Notes: generated from the letters alone by a model not told the origin. Numbered from the stretch's first letter, positions 24,935 to 35,255 are shown. The stretch: DNA of 49,913 nucleotides from an uncultured Comamonadaceae bacterium (GCA_946482595.1 CAMLSD010000022.1:1-49913), one strand, 5' to 3'. Translations and numbers: made by a program.

Positions 24935-25714
24935 ATGGTGCAAGTGTCATGGCGCGCAGGCCTTGCCGGCTCGGCGCTCACGCGCTTGCTGGCCGAGATG
25001 ACGGATCGGGGCGACCGGCCCGATGCGGCGGCGCGTGGCTCGCACGCCGACTTCGCCGCCCGCCTGGGCCAGTGGCTCAGCTGGACCGATGCCATTGCCT
25101 TGTCCGCCGCACTCGACGGCCCGCCGTCGGTGACGGACCGCGCGGACACCCCACCCGACGAGGCGGGCGCTGACGCCGCACGCACCCGCGCCATGCTGGC
25201 CCGCGGTGTCGCCGAAGACTGTGCGCCCGCACCACCTCGGCCGGGTCGCGCGCCTCTGCCCGGTGAACGGGCCACATCACGCGATGTCCCGCCCGACCCT
25301 GCCGAATGCCGACGCCGCCACCAGGCGCGGCAACAGGCCATGGATGCCGCCATTGCCGCGCTGCGCGAGCGCCTGAGACAGACGCTTGCCCGGCGCTCGC
25401 CCGAGATGGCTCGCCTGGCCGCGGTGGATGCAGCCATGGAGCGTGCATTGGGTGTGCAGGAGCACAACCTGCTGGCACGACTGCCGCTGGTGCTGGAGCG
25501 CCACGTGCAGCAACTGGCCACCCGCCATGCGGGCGACGACCCAGCTGCGGGTGCGCCGGCCTGGCATGCGCGAGTGCGCCAGGACATGCAGGCACTGATG
25601 ACGGCCGAGCTCGCACTTCGCTTCCAACCCATCGAGGGCCTGCTGCAGGCCCTTGACCCGACCCTCCCCCGCGCCGCCGGCACGCCCGCGCAGGCCGCGC
25701 ACATCACACCATGA
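24935..25714 (+). CDS. DUF3348 family protein, first gene of a motor-like operon
   Basis: 259 aa, ATG start MVQVSWRAGL. No signal peptide or membrane segment; rich in Ala, Arg and Leu. The N-terminus (LAGSALTRLLAEM, then LGQWLSWTDAIALSAAL) and the C-terminal helical part (RQAMDAAIAAL to ALRFQPIEGLLQAL) match the DUF3348 pattern as I recall it. The stop overlaps the DUF802 gene start (ATGA), so the two are translationally coupled. Its constant company with the channel-like and OmpA-like genes suggests a cytoplasmic accessory of that complex. No activity is known. Confidence 0.75.
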   Translation: MVQVSWRAGLAGSALTRLLAEMTDRGDRPDAAARGSHADFAARLGQWLSWTDAIALSAALDGPPSVTDRADTPPDEAGADAARTRAMLARGVAEDCAPAPPRPGRAPLPGERATSRDVPPDPAECRRRHQARQQAMDAAIAALRERLRQTLARRSPEMARLAAVDAAMERALGVQEHNLLARLPLVLERHVQQLATRHAGDDPAAGAPAWHARVRQDMQALMTAELALRFQPIEGLLQALDPTLPRAAGTPAQAAHITP

Positions 25715-27801
25715 TCCGAAGCCTTCATCTCATTGCCCTCGCTGCGGGCCTGGGCGTCATCGCCTGGGTGGCGGCAGGCTACGTCGGCACGAACACGCTG
25801 GCCCTGGCGATCACCGCGCTGATCGCCGCCTTCCACCTGGTCGGCAGCATCGAGTTGCTGCGACAACAACGCGACACCGCGTCGCTGTCGCGCTCGCTGG
25901 TCGCCTTGAACGCCCCCCCGGCCGACCTCCCCCGCTGGCTGGACGGCCTGCCGGTGTCGCTTCAGACCGCCGTGCAGCAACGCATCGACGGGACACGCAC
26001 CGCCCTGCCCGGCCCGGCGCTGACCCCCTATCTCAGCGGCCTGCTGGTGCTGCTGGGCATGCTGGGCACCTTCCTGGGCATGGTGGTCACGCTCGACGGC
26101 ACCGGCCTGGCCCTGCAGCATGCCGGCGATCTGCAGGCCATGCGCGATACGCTGTCGGCGCCGGTGCGCGGACTGGGCCTGGCCTTCGGCACCTCCGTGG
26201 CCGGCGTGGCGGGTTCGGCGATGCTGGGACTGGTGACGGCGCTGGGTCGGCGTGAACGGGCGCAGGTCACCCGCCTGCTCGACCGGCACATCGCCACGAC
26301 CTTGCGCACCCACACGCCGGCACACCGGCGTGACGAGGCGTGGCAGCTGATGCAGCAGCAGGCCCGGCAGATGCCCGAGCTGCTGAACCAGCTGCAGGCC
26401 TGGATGCAGGCGGTGGAGCGCCAGTCCGGCGAGCTGCGCACCCAGTTGACGCAGGGCCAGGACCGTTTTCACGAGCAGACGCTGGCCGCCTACACGCGCC
26501 TGGCCGCGTCGGTCGACGAATCGCTGCGCCGCAGCCTGGTCGAGGCTGCCCAACGCGCGGGCGCCAGCCTGCAGCCCGTGGTCGAGGCCACGATGGCCGG
26601 CATCTCGCGCGACACCACCCAGCTTCATCAGCAAGTGGCCCAGTCGATGGCACAGCATCAGCAGGCCATGGCCGAGCGACTCGACGCCAGCACCACGGCG
26701 CTGACCGCCAGCTGGTCGGCCGCTGTGGCCGACCAGCGGCAGGCCAATGCATCCACGACCGGACAGCTGCAGCAGGCGCTGGGCGATTTCACCCACAGTT
26801 TCGAACAGCGTTCGAGCGCCCTGGTCGAGGCCCTGTCCCGCCAGCTCGGCGACACCACCAGCCAGCTTGGCAGTGTCTGGCACGACGCGCTGCGCGAGCA
26901 GGCACTGTCGAACCAGGCGCTGGGCACCGCCATGGAACACATGCTGCAGACGGCAGCCGCCGGTCTGGAGCGCCATGCCAGCTTGCTCACGCAGACCGTG
27001 GCCCAGGCCCATGCCGAGCTGCAGGACCGCCTGGCCCACCAGGACCACCAGCGACTGTCGGCCTGGGCGACGTCACTCGAGACCACCGCCGGCTCGATGC
27101 AGCGCGCCTGGCAGCAGGCCGGCGAGCGCATGAGCACCGAACTGCAGTCGCTGTGTGCCACGCTGGCAGCCACCGCAGATCGTATCGGCGTGCAGGGCGA
27201 GGCGCAGGTCCGCAGCACGGTGGCCGAGGTGGCGCGGCTGGTCGAGACCGCATCGCAGGCGCCGCAGGCCGCCGCCGAGGTCATTGCCGAACTGCGCGAG
27301 AAGCTCTCTGACAGCCTGGTGCGCGACAACGCCATGCTTGACGAACGCAGCCGCATCCTCGGCACACTGGCCACCCTGCTCGACGCGGTCCAGCACGCTT
27401 CGGGTGAACAGCGCAGCGCCATCGACGCCTTGCTGGCCACCTCGGCGGATCTGCTCGAACGCGCGGGCAGGCGCTTTGCCGACACGGTGGAGGCCGAGGG
27501 CGCCCGACTGGCCGACGTGTCAGCGCAGGTCAGCGGCAGCGCCGTCGAGGTGGCCAGCCTGGGCGAAGCCTTCGGGCATGCGGTCGAACTGTTCGGCCAG
27601 TCGAACGAGCGGCTGGTCGGTCAGTTGCAGCGCATCGAGGCGGCCCTGAACCAGTCGCTCACCCGCAGCGACGAGCAGCTGGGCTACTACGTGGCCCAGG
27701 CCCGCGAGGTGATCGACCTGAGCCTGAGCTCGCAAAAGCAGATCATCGACGACCTGCATCAGCTGGCCGGTCAGCGCGCACTGGCGGCCAACGAGGCCTG
27801 A
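25711..27801 (+). CDS. DUF802 protein: MotA/ExbB/ZorA-like channel with long cytoplasmic coiled tail
   Basis: 696 aa. Hydrophobic segments lie at about 4-24, 28-48, 108-128 and 154-177. The last two carry the MotA/TolQ/ExbB-type pattern: LLVLLGMLGTFLGMVVTL and, after LSAP, GLGLAFGTSVAGVAGSAML. The remaining 510 residues are Ala/Gln/Glu-rich helix with almost no Pro, predicted to be a coiled coil extending into the cytoplasm, as in ZorA of the Zorya system. It starts inside the DUF3348 stop and ends 4 bases before the OmpA-like gene. Family DUF802 has no assigned function; a proton- or sodium-driven stator-like role is inference from topology and partner. Confidence 0.8.
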   Translation: MIRSLHLIALAAGLGVIAWVAAGYVGTNTLALAITALIAAFHLVGSIELLRQQRDTASLSRSLVALNAPPADLPRWLDGLPVSLQTAVQQRIDGTRTALPGPALTPYLSGLLVLLGMLGTFLGMVVTLDGTGLALQHAGDLQAMRDTLSAPVRGLGLAFGTSVAGVAGSAMLGLVTALGRRERAQVTRLLDRHIATTLRTHTPAHRRDEAWQLMQQQARQMPELLNQLQAWMQAVERQSGELRTQLTQGQDRFHEQTLAAYTRLAASVDESLRRSLVEAAQRAGASLQPVVEATMAGISRDTTQLHQQVAQSMAQHQQAMAERLDASTTALTASWSAAVADQRQANASTTGQLQQALGDFTHSFEQRSSALVEALSRQLGDTTSQLGSVWHDALREQALSNQALGTAMEHMLQTAAAGLERHASLLTQTVAQAHAELQDRLAHQDHQRLSAWATSLETTAGSMQRAWQQAGERMSTELQSLCATLAATADRIGVQGEAQVRSTVAEVARLVETASQAPQAAAEVIAELREKLSDSLVRDNAMLDERSRILGTLATLLDAVQHASGEQRSAIDALLATSADLLERAGRRFADTVEAEGARLADVSAQVSGSAVEVASLGEAFGHAVELFGQSNERLVGQLQRIEAALNQSLTRSDEQLGYYVAQAREVIDLSLSSQKQIIDDLHQLAGQRALAANEA

Positions 27802-27805
27802 AGCG

Positions 27806-28447
27806 ATGCAGACCGAGATCGACACGGCCGAGCCCGACGTCCCCGTCTGGGCGGTCTTCGGTGACCTGATGGCCGGCCTGCTGGGCGCCTTCGTGCTGAT
27901 CCTCGTGTGTGCACTGGGCGTGCAGATGGAGCTGGCCAGCCGCCTGGAAGCGCAGGTCCGGGCCCAACAGGCCCAGGCACAACGATGGCAGGCACTTGAA
28001 CAGGCGCTCGCCGCCCCGCTGGCGGCCGGCCGCGTGACGCTCACGGACGGACGCATCGGCATCAGCGGCAGTGTGCTGTTCGCCTTCAACTCCGATGAAC
28101 TCCAGCCGGAAGGTCACCAGCTGCTCAAGAGCCTGGCCGCTCCGCTGGCGGCCTACCTGCAGTCACGCAGCGAGATCCTGATGGTCAGCGGCTTCACCGA
28201 TGACCGGCCCATGCGCCCCGGTGCCGGCCGCTTCACCGACAACTGGGAGCTGTCCGCCCAGCGGGCTCTGACGGTCACGCGGACGCTGATCGAGGAAGGA
28301 GTGCCGGCATCGGCCGTGTTTGCCGCCGCGTTCGGTGCGCAGCAGCCGGTCGCCTCGAATGCTGACGCCGAAGGCCGTGCGCGCAATCGCCGCGTCGAGA
28401 TGGCACCGATGCCGCGCCCGGCCAGCGCCGACAAGGCCACGTCGTGA
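27806..28447 (+). CDS. MotB/ZorB-like OmpA-family protein
   Basis: 213 aa. One transmembrane segment (about 15-37) starts AVFGDLMAGLLGAFVLIL. Asp20 sits where MotB and ZorB have their ion-carrying Asp. A short coiled linker (40-75) precedes an OmpA-like peptidoglycan-binding domain with NWELSAQRALTVTRTL and GRARNRRVEM. It would pair with the DUF802 channel, anchor it to the cell wall and gate ion flow. It lies 4 bases after the channel gene and its stop overlaps the DUF2894 start (GTGA). Confidence 0.9.
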   Translation: MQTEIDTAEPDVPVWAVFGDLMAGLLGAFVLILVCALGVQMELASRLEAQVRAQQAQAQRWQALEQALAAPLAAGRVTLTDGRIGISGSVLFAFNSDELQPEGHQLLKSLAAPLAAYLQSRSEILMVSGFTDDRPMRPGAGRFTDNWELSAQRALTVTRTLIEEGVPASAVFAAAFGAQQPVASNADAEGRARNRRVEMAPMPRPASADKATS

Positions 28448-29139
28448 ACGATCCGCGCTGCAACGCCGGGCCGGCCTGCGAGGTTGAGGCTGAGCCCGAC
28501 ACCCACGGCACGCAGGCCCGGCTCCAGGCCTGGCGTGCCAGCGGCGCCGCCGCTGTCGATCCGGTGCGCTTCCGGTGGATCGAGGCGATGGCACGGCGCG
28601 CGACGGCCCATGCCGGTGCCACGCGGCGCAGACTCGACGCGCGGCTGCTGCAGCTGCTGGACGACTATGCCCGGCGCATCGCCCAGGCACCGCACCACCC
28701 CCCCGCGCCGCCCGACCCGCCCATCGGTGCCACCCGCGGCCCACTGGGAGTGCTGGTCGATGACCTCGCCCGGCACGCGGCCGCGACGACCGGCGATGCG
28801 GCACTGCCCATGGCTGCATCAGGCGCCCGGTCGGCCCCCGGCGCGCCGGTCGAGCTGAGGACACTGAGCCGCTTTCGCAGCACCTGGGTGCAGCTCAGCG
28901 CACGTCAGCGGCTGGCGCAGGTGCGGGCCCAGGTGCCGGACAACGCCGGGCCGCTGAACACCCAGCAGCTGGTGCACCGCTCGCTGCGCCTGATGCAGGC
29001 ACAGTCGGGCGGCTACCTCGAGCACTTCATGGCCCATCTGGACGCCCTGCTCCTGCTGGAACAGGCGCTGGACCCGCCGCTGCCCGTCAGTCCCGGCGCA
29101 CGGCACGACACACCGCGAAGGCCCACACGCAGTCGATGA
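28444..29139 (+). CDS. DUF2894 family protein, last gene of the motor-like operon
   Basis: 231 aa from a GTG overlapping the OmpA-like stop. Soluble, Arg/Ala-rich. The N-terminal part has LQAWRASGAAAVDPVRFRWI, which fits DUF2894 as I recall it; a low-complexity Pro-rich linker follows (about 80-100), then a C-terminal helical part (FRSTWVQLSARQRLAQVRAQ to HFMAHLDALLLLEQAL). No catalytic motif is visible. Probably a cytoplasmic partner of the complex. It ends 14 bases from the convergent modE stop; no T-run terminator is visible between them. Confidence 0.75.
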   Translation: MNDPRCNAGPACEVEAEPDTHGTQARLQAWRASGAAAVDPVRFRWIEAMARRATAHAGATRRRLDARLLQLLDDYARRIAQAPHHPPAPPDPPIGATRGPLGVLVDDLARHAAATTGDAALPMAASGARSAPGAPVELRTLSRFRSTWVQLSARQRLAQVRAQVPDNAGPLNTQQLVHRSLRLMQAQSGGYLEHFMAHLDALLLLEQALDPPLPVSPGARHDTPRRPTRSR

Positions 29140-29153
29140 TCGCGCACGCCGCG

Positions 29154-29936
29154 TCAGCCCGACATGGCGATGACGACGCCTGACTCCTCGATCGTGGCCA
29201 CGGCTGGCTGATCGACCTTCAGGCGGTGTCCGGCAGCCGCCAGTCCGACGATGCTCACGCCACCATCGAGCTGCAGACTGACCTCGCCGCCCTGGGCGGC
29301 ACGCGAGGCGCGCAACACCCGCCCCGGCAGCAGATTGCACGTGGCCCGGTCCGTGTCATCCAGCTGCGCTGTGACCTGGACCGCCGTGGCCTTGCACAAG
29401 GCCAGCACCGACATGCCCCGGGTGAGTTGCAGCAGCTGCGCACTGTCACGCGTGATGCGCGAGTACAGCACCCCGCCGCCCGGCAGTTGCAGGCCGACCC
29501 GCACCAGGCCGGCCGTGGGGCTCAGACGCTTCACCTCGCACGGGAACTGGTTGCGCATGCTGGTGCGCAAGGCCATGGCAGCCAGACGGGGGTTGCCCTC
29601 CCGGCGCGCTTCGCCCGATGCGCCGGGTTCCAGGCGGGCCAGGACGTCCGACCGCGCCTGCTCGAGCAGACCCGCTGCCTGCAAGACCTGACGACCGGCG
29701 TCGGTCAGCACCGCGCCCCCGCCGCCGCTGCCGCCCACGGCCTTCATCACCAGCGGCGTGCCGGCCAGGTTGCTCAGGGTCTCGATGGCTTGCCAGGCCG
29801 CCTTGTAGCTCACACCGGCCTGGCGCGCCGCCTCGGAGATGGAGCCCCCCGCCCCGATGCGCCTGAGGATGTCGATGCGCTTGTCAGTCGAGTGCTGGCC
29901 CAGCACGCCGGCCAGGTTGAGGGTGGGGGATGCCAT
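29154..29936 (-). CDS. modE: Molybdate-responsive transcriptional regulator ModE
   Basis: 260 aa. The N-terminal winged helix has RIDILRRIGAGGSISEAARQ and SYKAAWQAIETLSN; GGSGGGGAVLTDAGRQVL matches the ModE wing. Two TOBE/Mop-like domains follow (about 125-190 and 195-260; SARNQ-type equivalents TSMRNQFPCEV and RASRAAQGGEVS), the molybdate-binding dimer part. Molybdate-bound ModE usually represses modABC. It is divergent from modA with a 64-base gap holding a clear ModE-type inverted repeat. Confidence 0.92.
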   Translation of the reverse strand: MASPTLNLAGVLGQHSTDKRIDILRRIGAGGSISEAARQAGVSYKAAWQAIETLSNLAGTPLVMKAVGGSGGGGAVLTDAGRQVLQAAGLLEQARSDVLARLEPGASGEARREGNPRLAAMALRTSMRNQFPCEVKRLSPTAGLVRVGLQLPGGGVLYSRITRDSAQLLQLTRGMSVLALCKATAVQVTAQLDDTDRATCNLLPGRVLRASRAAQGGEVSLQLDGGVSIVGLAAAGHRLKVDQPAVATIEESGVVIAMSG

Positions 29937-29965
29937 GGCGCGATGGTACGCAGCTCGTCTACACT

Positions 29966-31452
<1,487 letters not shown>

Positions 31453-31456
<4 letters not shown>

Positions 31457-32553
31457 GCGCGCCTGACCTGGCCCCGGCCGGCCACCGCGTGCGGCTGCAT
31501 CTGGCACGCCCGCCGTTCACGCTGTCGGTCGACCTGCAACTGCCAGAGGCCGGCATCACGGTGTTGTTCGGTGCTTCTGGCTCGGGCAAGACCACCGTGC
31601 TGCGCTGTGTGGCCGGCCTGGAGCGCGCCCACGACGCCCAGGTGCGCATCGGCGGCGAACTCTGGCAGGACGACCGCCAGCGACTGTTCGTGCCGACCTG
31701 GCGACGCCCGATCGGCTATGTGTTCCAGGAGGCCTCGTTGTTCGACCACCTCGACGTGCGGGCCAACATCGCCTTCGGGCTGAAGCGCATTCCCGTCGGG
31801 CAGGCCGCGCAGACCGTCGACCACGCCGTCGAGTTGCTGGGCATCGGCCATCTGCTCAACCGCATGCCGTCCCGGCTGTCCGGCGGCGAACGACAGCGTG
31901 TGGCCATCGCGCGGGCACTGGCCACCCGGCCCCGGCTCCTGCTGCTGGATGAACCGCTGGCCGCCCTGGACCATGCGCGCAAACAGGAGATCCTGCCCTG
32001 GCTCGAGCGACTGCGCGACCATCTGCACATGCCGATGCTGTACGTGACCCACTCGGCCGACGAACTGGCGCGCCTGGCCGATCATGTGGTCGTGCTGGAC
32101 GCCGGGCGGGTGCGTGCCCAGGGGCCTACGACCGAACTGCTGTCATCGATCAGTGCCGCCGTGCTCAGCGGTGACGAGGTGGGCGCCGTGCTCCCGGGCC
32201 GTGTGGTCGAGCGGCAGGCCGAGTGGCATCTGTGCCGCGTCGAATTCGGCGGGGGCAGCCTCTGGCTGCGCGACAGCGGCCTGGCGGTAGGGCAGGCCGT
32301 GCGCCTGCGGGTGCTGGCACGGGACGTCAGCCTGGCCGTTCACGAACCCCAGGGCAGCAGCATCCTGAATCACCTGCCCTGCACCATCGAGGCCTGTGCG
32401 ACCGATGCCCATCCGTCGCAGGTGCTGGTGCGCGCAGCCGTCGGGTCCACCCATCTGCTGGCCCGCATCACGGCCAGGTCGTTCCAGGCGCTGGGCCTGT
32501 CGCCAGGCCGCGATGCCTGGCTGCAGGTGAAGTCGGTGGCGCTGCTGCAGTAG
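31453..32553 (+). CDS. modC: Molybdate ABC transporter ATP-binding protein
   Basis: 366 aa. Walker [10 protein letters not shown] near residue 40, signature [15 protein letters not shown], Walker [13 protein letters not shown] and the H-loop in YVTHSADE are all present. The C-terminal 120 residues form a TOBE/Mop domain with [17 protein letters not shown], as in ModC. Last gene of the operon; it ends 4 bases from a convergent gene. Confidence 0.93.
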
Positions 32554-32557
32554 CCGA

Positions 32558-32992
32558 TCAAGCGGCAGCCTGTTGCGACGCGCGCAGCCGCTCGGCCACT
32601 TCGAACGCGCCCATGCCCACCAGCATGGCGGCCACGAAGATGAACGCCTTCGACTCGCCCATGCCCAGTGCCACCAGGCCCGGCCCGGGGCAGAAGCCGG
32701 CGATGCCCCAGCCCACACCGAACAGCAGACTGCCCACGACCAGTCGCGCGTCGATGTGGCGGGCTGTCGGCAGCTTCATCTCGGCACCCAGGAAGGACAC
32801 CGTACGCTGATGCGCCACGAAAAACGCGACCACCCCCACGGCGATGGCACCACCCATCACGAAGGCGAGCGACGGGTCCCATGAGCCAGCCAGGTCCAGG
32901 AACCCCAGGACCTTGGCCGGATTGGCCATGCCCGAGACGATCAGCCCCAGGCCAAACACCAAGCCCGAGAGCAAGGAAGCAAGCACATACAT
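32558..32992 (-). CDS. YeeE/YedE-type half-transporter (PmpB/DUF6691-like)
   Basis: 144 aa, four hydrophobic segments. GIAGFCPGPGLVALG carries the single Cys motif of the second half of YeeE/YedE proteins, and SGMANPAKVLGFLD is typical for this subgroup. It lies 33 bases downstream of its partner half. Together the two halves resemble one full-length thiosulfate/sulfur transporter of the YeeE family. The sulfide-responsive repressor upstream supports a role in moving a reduced sulfur species. Confidence 0.88.
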   Translation of the reverse strand: MYVLASLLSGLVFGLGLIVSGMANPAKVLGFLDLAGSWDPSLAFVMGGAIAVGVVAFFVAHQRTVSFLGAEMKLPTARHIDARLVVGSLLFGVGWGIAGFCPGPGLVALGMGESKAFIFVAAMLVGMGAFEVAERLRASQQAAA

Positions 32993-33025
32993 GTCAGTTC
33001 TCCTGAGACGACAACACGGCGGCCA

Positions 33026-33460
33026 TCAGCCGGCGAGCAGATGGCGGATGACGTAGACGGTCACGAAACCCGCCGCCATGAAGGCCCCCGTGGCCACGAG
33101 CGAGCGCGGTGACAGCCGAGACAGCCCGCACACACCGTGCCCGCTGGTGCAGCCCGAGCCGTACCGCGTGCCGATGCCCACCAGCAGACCGGCCAGCACC
33201 AGGGCCCCGGTGTCCGCATCGATGCGTGCCGCCGGCACGGTCGCAAACAGGGCGTAGACCAGCGGTGCCGCCACCAGCCCCGCCACGAAGGCCGCCCGCC
33301 AGGCCACGTCGCCGCGCACCGGGCGAAGCAGGCCACCCAGCACACCGCTGATGCCGGCGATGCGCCCGTTCAGCAGCACGAACATGGCTGCCGAAATGCC
33401 GATGAACACGCCGCCGATCAGGGCGGACCAGGGCGTGAAGACATTCCAGTCGATGGTCAT
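33026..33460 (-). CDS. YeeE/YedE-type half-transporter (PmpA-like)
   Basis: 144 aa, four hydrophobic segments. The motif [20 protein letters not shown] is the canonical Cys-containing pore signature of YeeE/YedE transporters. The ATG overlaps the stop of the ArsR-type repressor gene (ATGA). It probably pairs with the following half-transporter in the inner membrane. Confidence 0.88.
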   Translation of the reverse strand: MTIDWNVFTPWSALIGGVFIGISAAMFVLLNGRIAGISGVLGGLLRPVRGDVAWRAAFVAGLVAAPLVYALFATVPAARIDADTGALVLAGLLVGIGTRYGSGCTSGHGVCGLSRLSPRSLVATGAFMAAGFVTVYVIRHLLAG

Positions 33461-33783
33461 GACAACTCCTTGGGACAGTAGAGGCGGTACAGCACCGCGA
33501 GGATGTCCAGCAGGGCCGGATCGGCCACGCTGTAGTAGATGTTCTTGCCCTGGCGGCGTGTGGTCACGACACCTTCGTTGCGCAGCACGCCGAGCTGCTG
33601 CGACAGCGTGGGCTGGCGGATGTCGAGTGTCTGCTCCAGCTCGCTCACGCACAGCTCCCCCTGGGACAACTGGCACAGCAGCAGCAGCCGGTCTTCATTG
33701 GCCAGCAGCTTCAAGGCACTCACGGCCCGGCCGGCGCCCTGGCGCAAGGCCTGCACGTCGATGACGGCGTCATCGTGGTCCAT
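33457..33783 (-). CDS. bigR: ArsR-family persulfide-sensing repressor (BigR/SqrR-like)
   Basis: 108 aa. Winged helix with QPTLSQQLGVLRNEGVVTTR. Cys37 and Cys103 are 66 residues apart, the same spacing as the Cys41/Cys107 pair that forms the polysulfide bridge in SqrR; Cys45 is extra. No ArsR metal-site motif (ELCVCDL) is complete. It heads the minus-strand operon with the two half-transporters, and its operator overlaps the divergent promoters. Expected to release DNA on oxidation by persulfide. Confidence 0.85.
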   Translation of the reverse strand: MDHDDAVIDVQALRQGAGRAVSALKLLANEDRLLLLCQLSQGELCVSELEQTLDIRQPTLSQQLGVLRNEGVVTTRRQGKNIYYSVADPALLDILAVLYRLYCPKELS

Positions 33784-33800
33784 GGTTCGGCTCCTTCAAC

Positions 33801-33837
33801 TTGCATTCATTATATTTGTTAATATAATGTTTGTCAA
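33801..33837. promoter_or_regulatory. Overlapping divergent promoters and BigR operator
   Basis: Minus strand: TTGACA (33837-33832), 17-base spacer, TATAAT (33814-33809), a full consensus promoter for bigR. Plus strand: TTGCAT (33801-33806), 16 bases, TATAAT (33823-33828) for the blh gene. The perfect inverted repeat CATTATATT-TGTT-AATATAATG (33808-33829) spans both -10 boxes, so one bound dimer would shut both promoters. Confidence 0.8.
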
Positions 33838-33890
33838 TAGATTGATCTCGGATGACCCGTCCTGCACCATCCCGAACCGGAGCCGCCGCC

Positions 33891-34769
33891 ATGCATGAAC
33901 GCCTGCACACCCAAGCCTTCTTCGATCCCCGCACCTGGACGGTCAGCTACGTCGCCTGGGACCGCGAGACCCGGCGGGCGGCCGTGATCGACCCCGTGCT
34001 CGACTACGACTTCAAGTCGGGCCACACCGGCACCCAGTCGGTCGACCAGGTGCTGGCCTATCTGCGTGAGCATCAGCTGGTCGTCGACTGGATCCTCGAG
34101 ACCCATGCCCATGCCGATCACCTCTCTGGCGCCCGTCATCTGCAGCAGCAGGTGGGTGGCCGCATCGCGATCGGCGAGAACATCCGGGTGGTGCAGGCCA
34201 CCTTCAAGAAGCTGTACAACCTGGAGCGCACCTTCCTGCCCGACGGCAGCCAGTTCGACCACCTGTTCCAGGATGGCGAGCGCTTCATGATCGGCGGCCT
34301 GGAGGCCACGGCCATGCTGGTGCCCGGCCACACGCCGGCCGACATGGCCTACCGGGTGGGGGGCGTGGTGTTCGTGGGCGACACGCTGTTCATGCCCGAC
34401 GTGGGCACGGCCCGAGCCGACTTCCCCGGCGGTGACGCGCGCGAGCTGTACCGCTCCATCCGGCGGCTGCTGGCGCTGCCGCCCGACACGGTGATGTACG
34501 TGTGCCACGACTATCCGCCCGCCGGCCGGCCGCCGCAGTGGCAGACCACCGTGGCCGAGCAGCGACGCAGCAACATCCATGTACACGACGGGATCGCCGA
34601 GGACAACTTCGTGGCCATGCGCCAGGCCCGCGACGCCACGCTGGACGTCCCCACGCTGATCCTGCCGTCGATCCAGGTCAACGTGCGTGCCGGCCAGCTG
34701 CCTCCGGCCGACGACAACGGCGTGGCCTACCTGCGCATCCCGCTCAACGCCCTGCCGACCCGGGGCTGA
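33891..34769 (+). CDS. MBL-fold persulfide dioxygenase-like protein (Blh/ETHE1 family)
   Basis: 292 aa, start MHERLHTQAFF after CGGAG; an upstream ATG at 33852 lacks a ribosome site. Metal ligands: THAHADH (His72, His74, Asp76, His77), His in LVPGHTPADMAY, Asp in FVGDTLF and His in YVCHDYPP, the iron-binding set of ETHE1-type enzymes. No rhodanese domain is fused. It oxidises glutathione persulfide in known relatives. Divergent from the BigR-like repressor, as blh is in Xylella and Agrobacterium. Confidence 0.88.
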   Translation: MHERLHTQAFFDPRTWTVSYVAWDRETRRAAVIDPVLDYDFKSGHTGTQSVDQVLAYLREHQLVVDWILETHAHADHLSGARHLQQQVGGRIAIGENIRVVQATFKKLYNLERTFLPDGSQFDHLFQDGERFMIGGLEATAMLVPGHTPADMAYRVGGVVFVGDTLFMPDVGTARADFPGGDARELYRSIRRLLALPPDTVMYVCHDYPPAGRPPQWQTTVAEQRRSNIHVHDGIAEDNFVAMRQARDATLDVPTLILPSIQVNVRAGQLPPADDNGVAYLRIPLNALPTRG

Positions 34770-34784
34770 GCGCCAGCCGGCGCT

Positions 34785-35255
34785 TCAGTAGCCCAGCGAC
34801 AGCGCCGCGGCCAGCGAGGCCAGCACCGAGGCCATCGTGCGCACATGGTTCCAGCGCAGCCACTCGCGCACGTACACCGGCCAGTAGGCGGCTGCGGCGT
34901 CAGACTCGCTGTCCATCCGGGCCAGCCGCTCGTTGCGCGGCACATTGCATGCGGCCGTCACGCCAAAGCTGCCGAGCAGGTAAGCCAGCCCGGCTGTGAG
35001 CAGCAGCACCGAGCGGGTCGTGCCCCATGGAAAGAAACCGGCCAGCACACAGATGGCCGCCAGCACGGCCGTGCCGACAAACACGCCCAGGAACAGCGGG
35101 TTGAGCACCACCACGTTGATGCGCTGCATGGCCGCAATGCCATGCGCCGCGGGCAGTTGCGCCAGCGCCTTCATCACGAAGGCCGAAAACGCGAAGAACA
35201 CACCACCCACGAGGGCGGCACCGAGGGAAACGAGCAGGGGCAGGCTGTCGAGCAT
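34785..35255 (-). CDS. DUF1772 family membrane protein
   Basis: 156 aa with four hydrophobic segments. The pattern matches DUF1772 (anthrone oxygenase-like): GGVFFAFSAFVMKAL near the N-terminus, MQRINVVVLNPLFLGVF, CNVPRNERLARM, and WNHVRTMASVLASLAAAL at the end. Substrate unknown. It converges with blh (15 bases apart) and is divergent from the Ser/Thr kinase gene; the 223-base gap to that gene shows no motif I can support. Confidence 0.8.
   Translation of the reverse strand: MLDSLPLLVSLGAALVGGVFFAFSAFVMKALAQLPAAHGIAAMQRINVVVLNPLFLGVFVGTAVLAAICVLAGFFPWGTTRSVLLLTAGLAYLLGSFGVTAACNVPRNERLARMDSESDAAAAYWPVYVREWLRWNHVRTMASVLASLAAALSLGY

Noticed and set aside
24904..27048. A 714-codon minus-strand open frame opposite DUF3348/DUF802
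   Set aside because: No domain or ribosome site. The plus-strand genes have membrane segments and overlapping starts.
24935..29139. A Zorya defence system proper
   Set aside because: The channel and OmpA-like parts resemble ZorA and ZorB, but no ZorC, ZorD helicase or ZorE nuclease is present. I keep it only as a structural relative.
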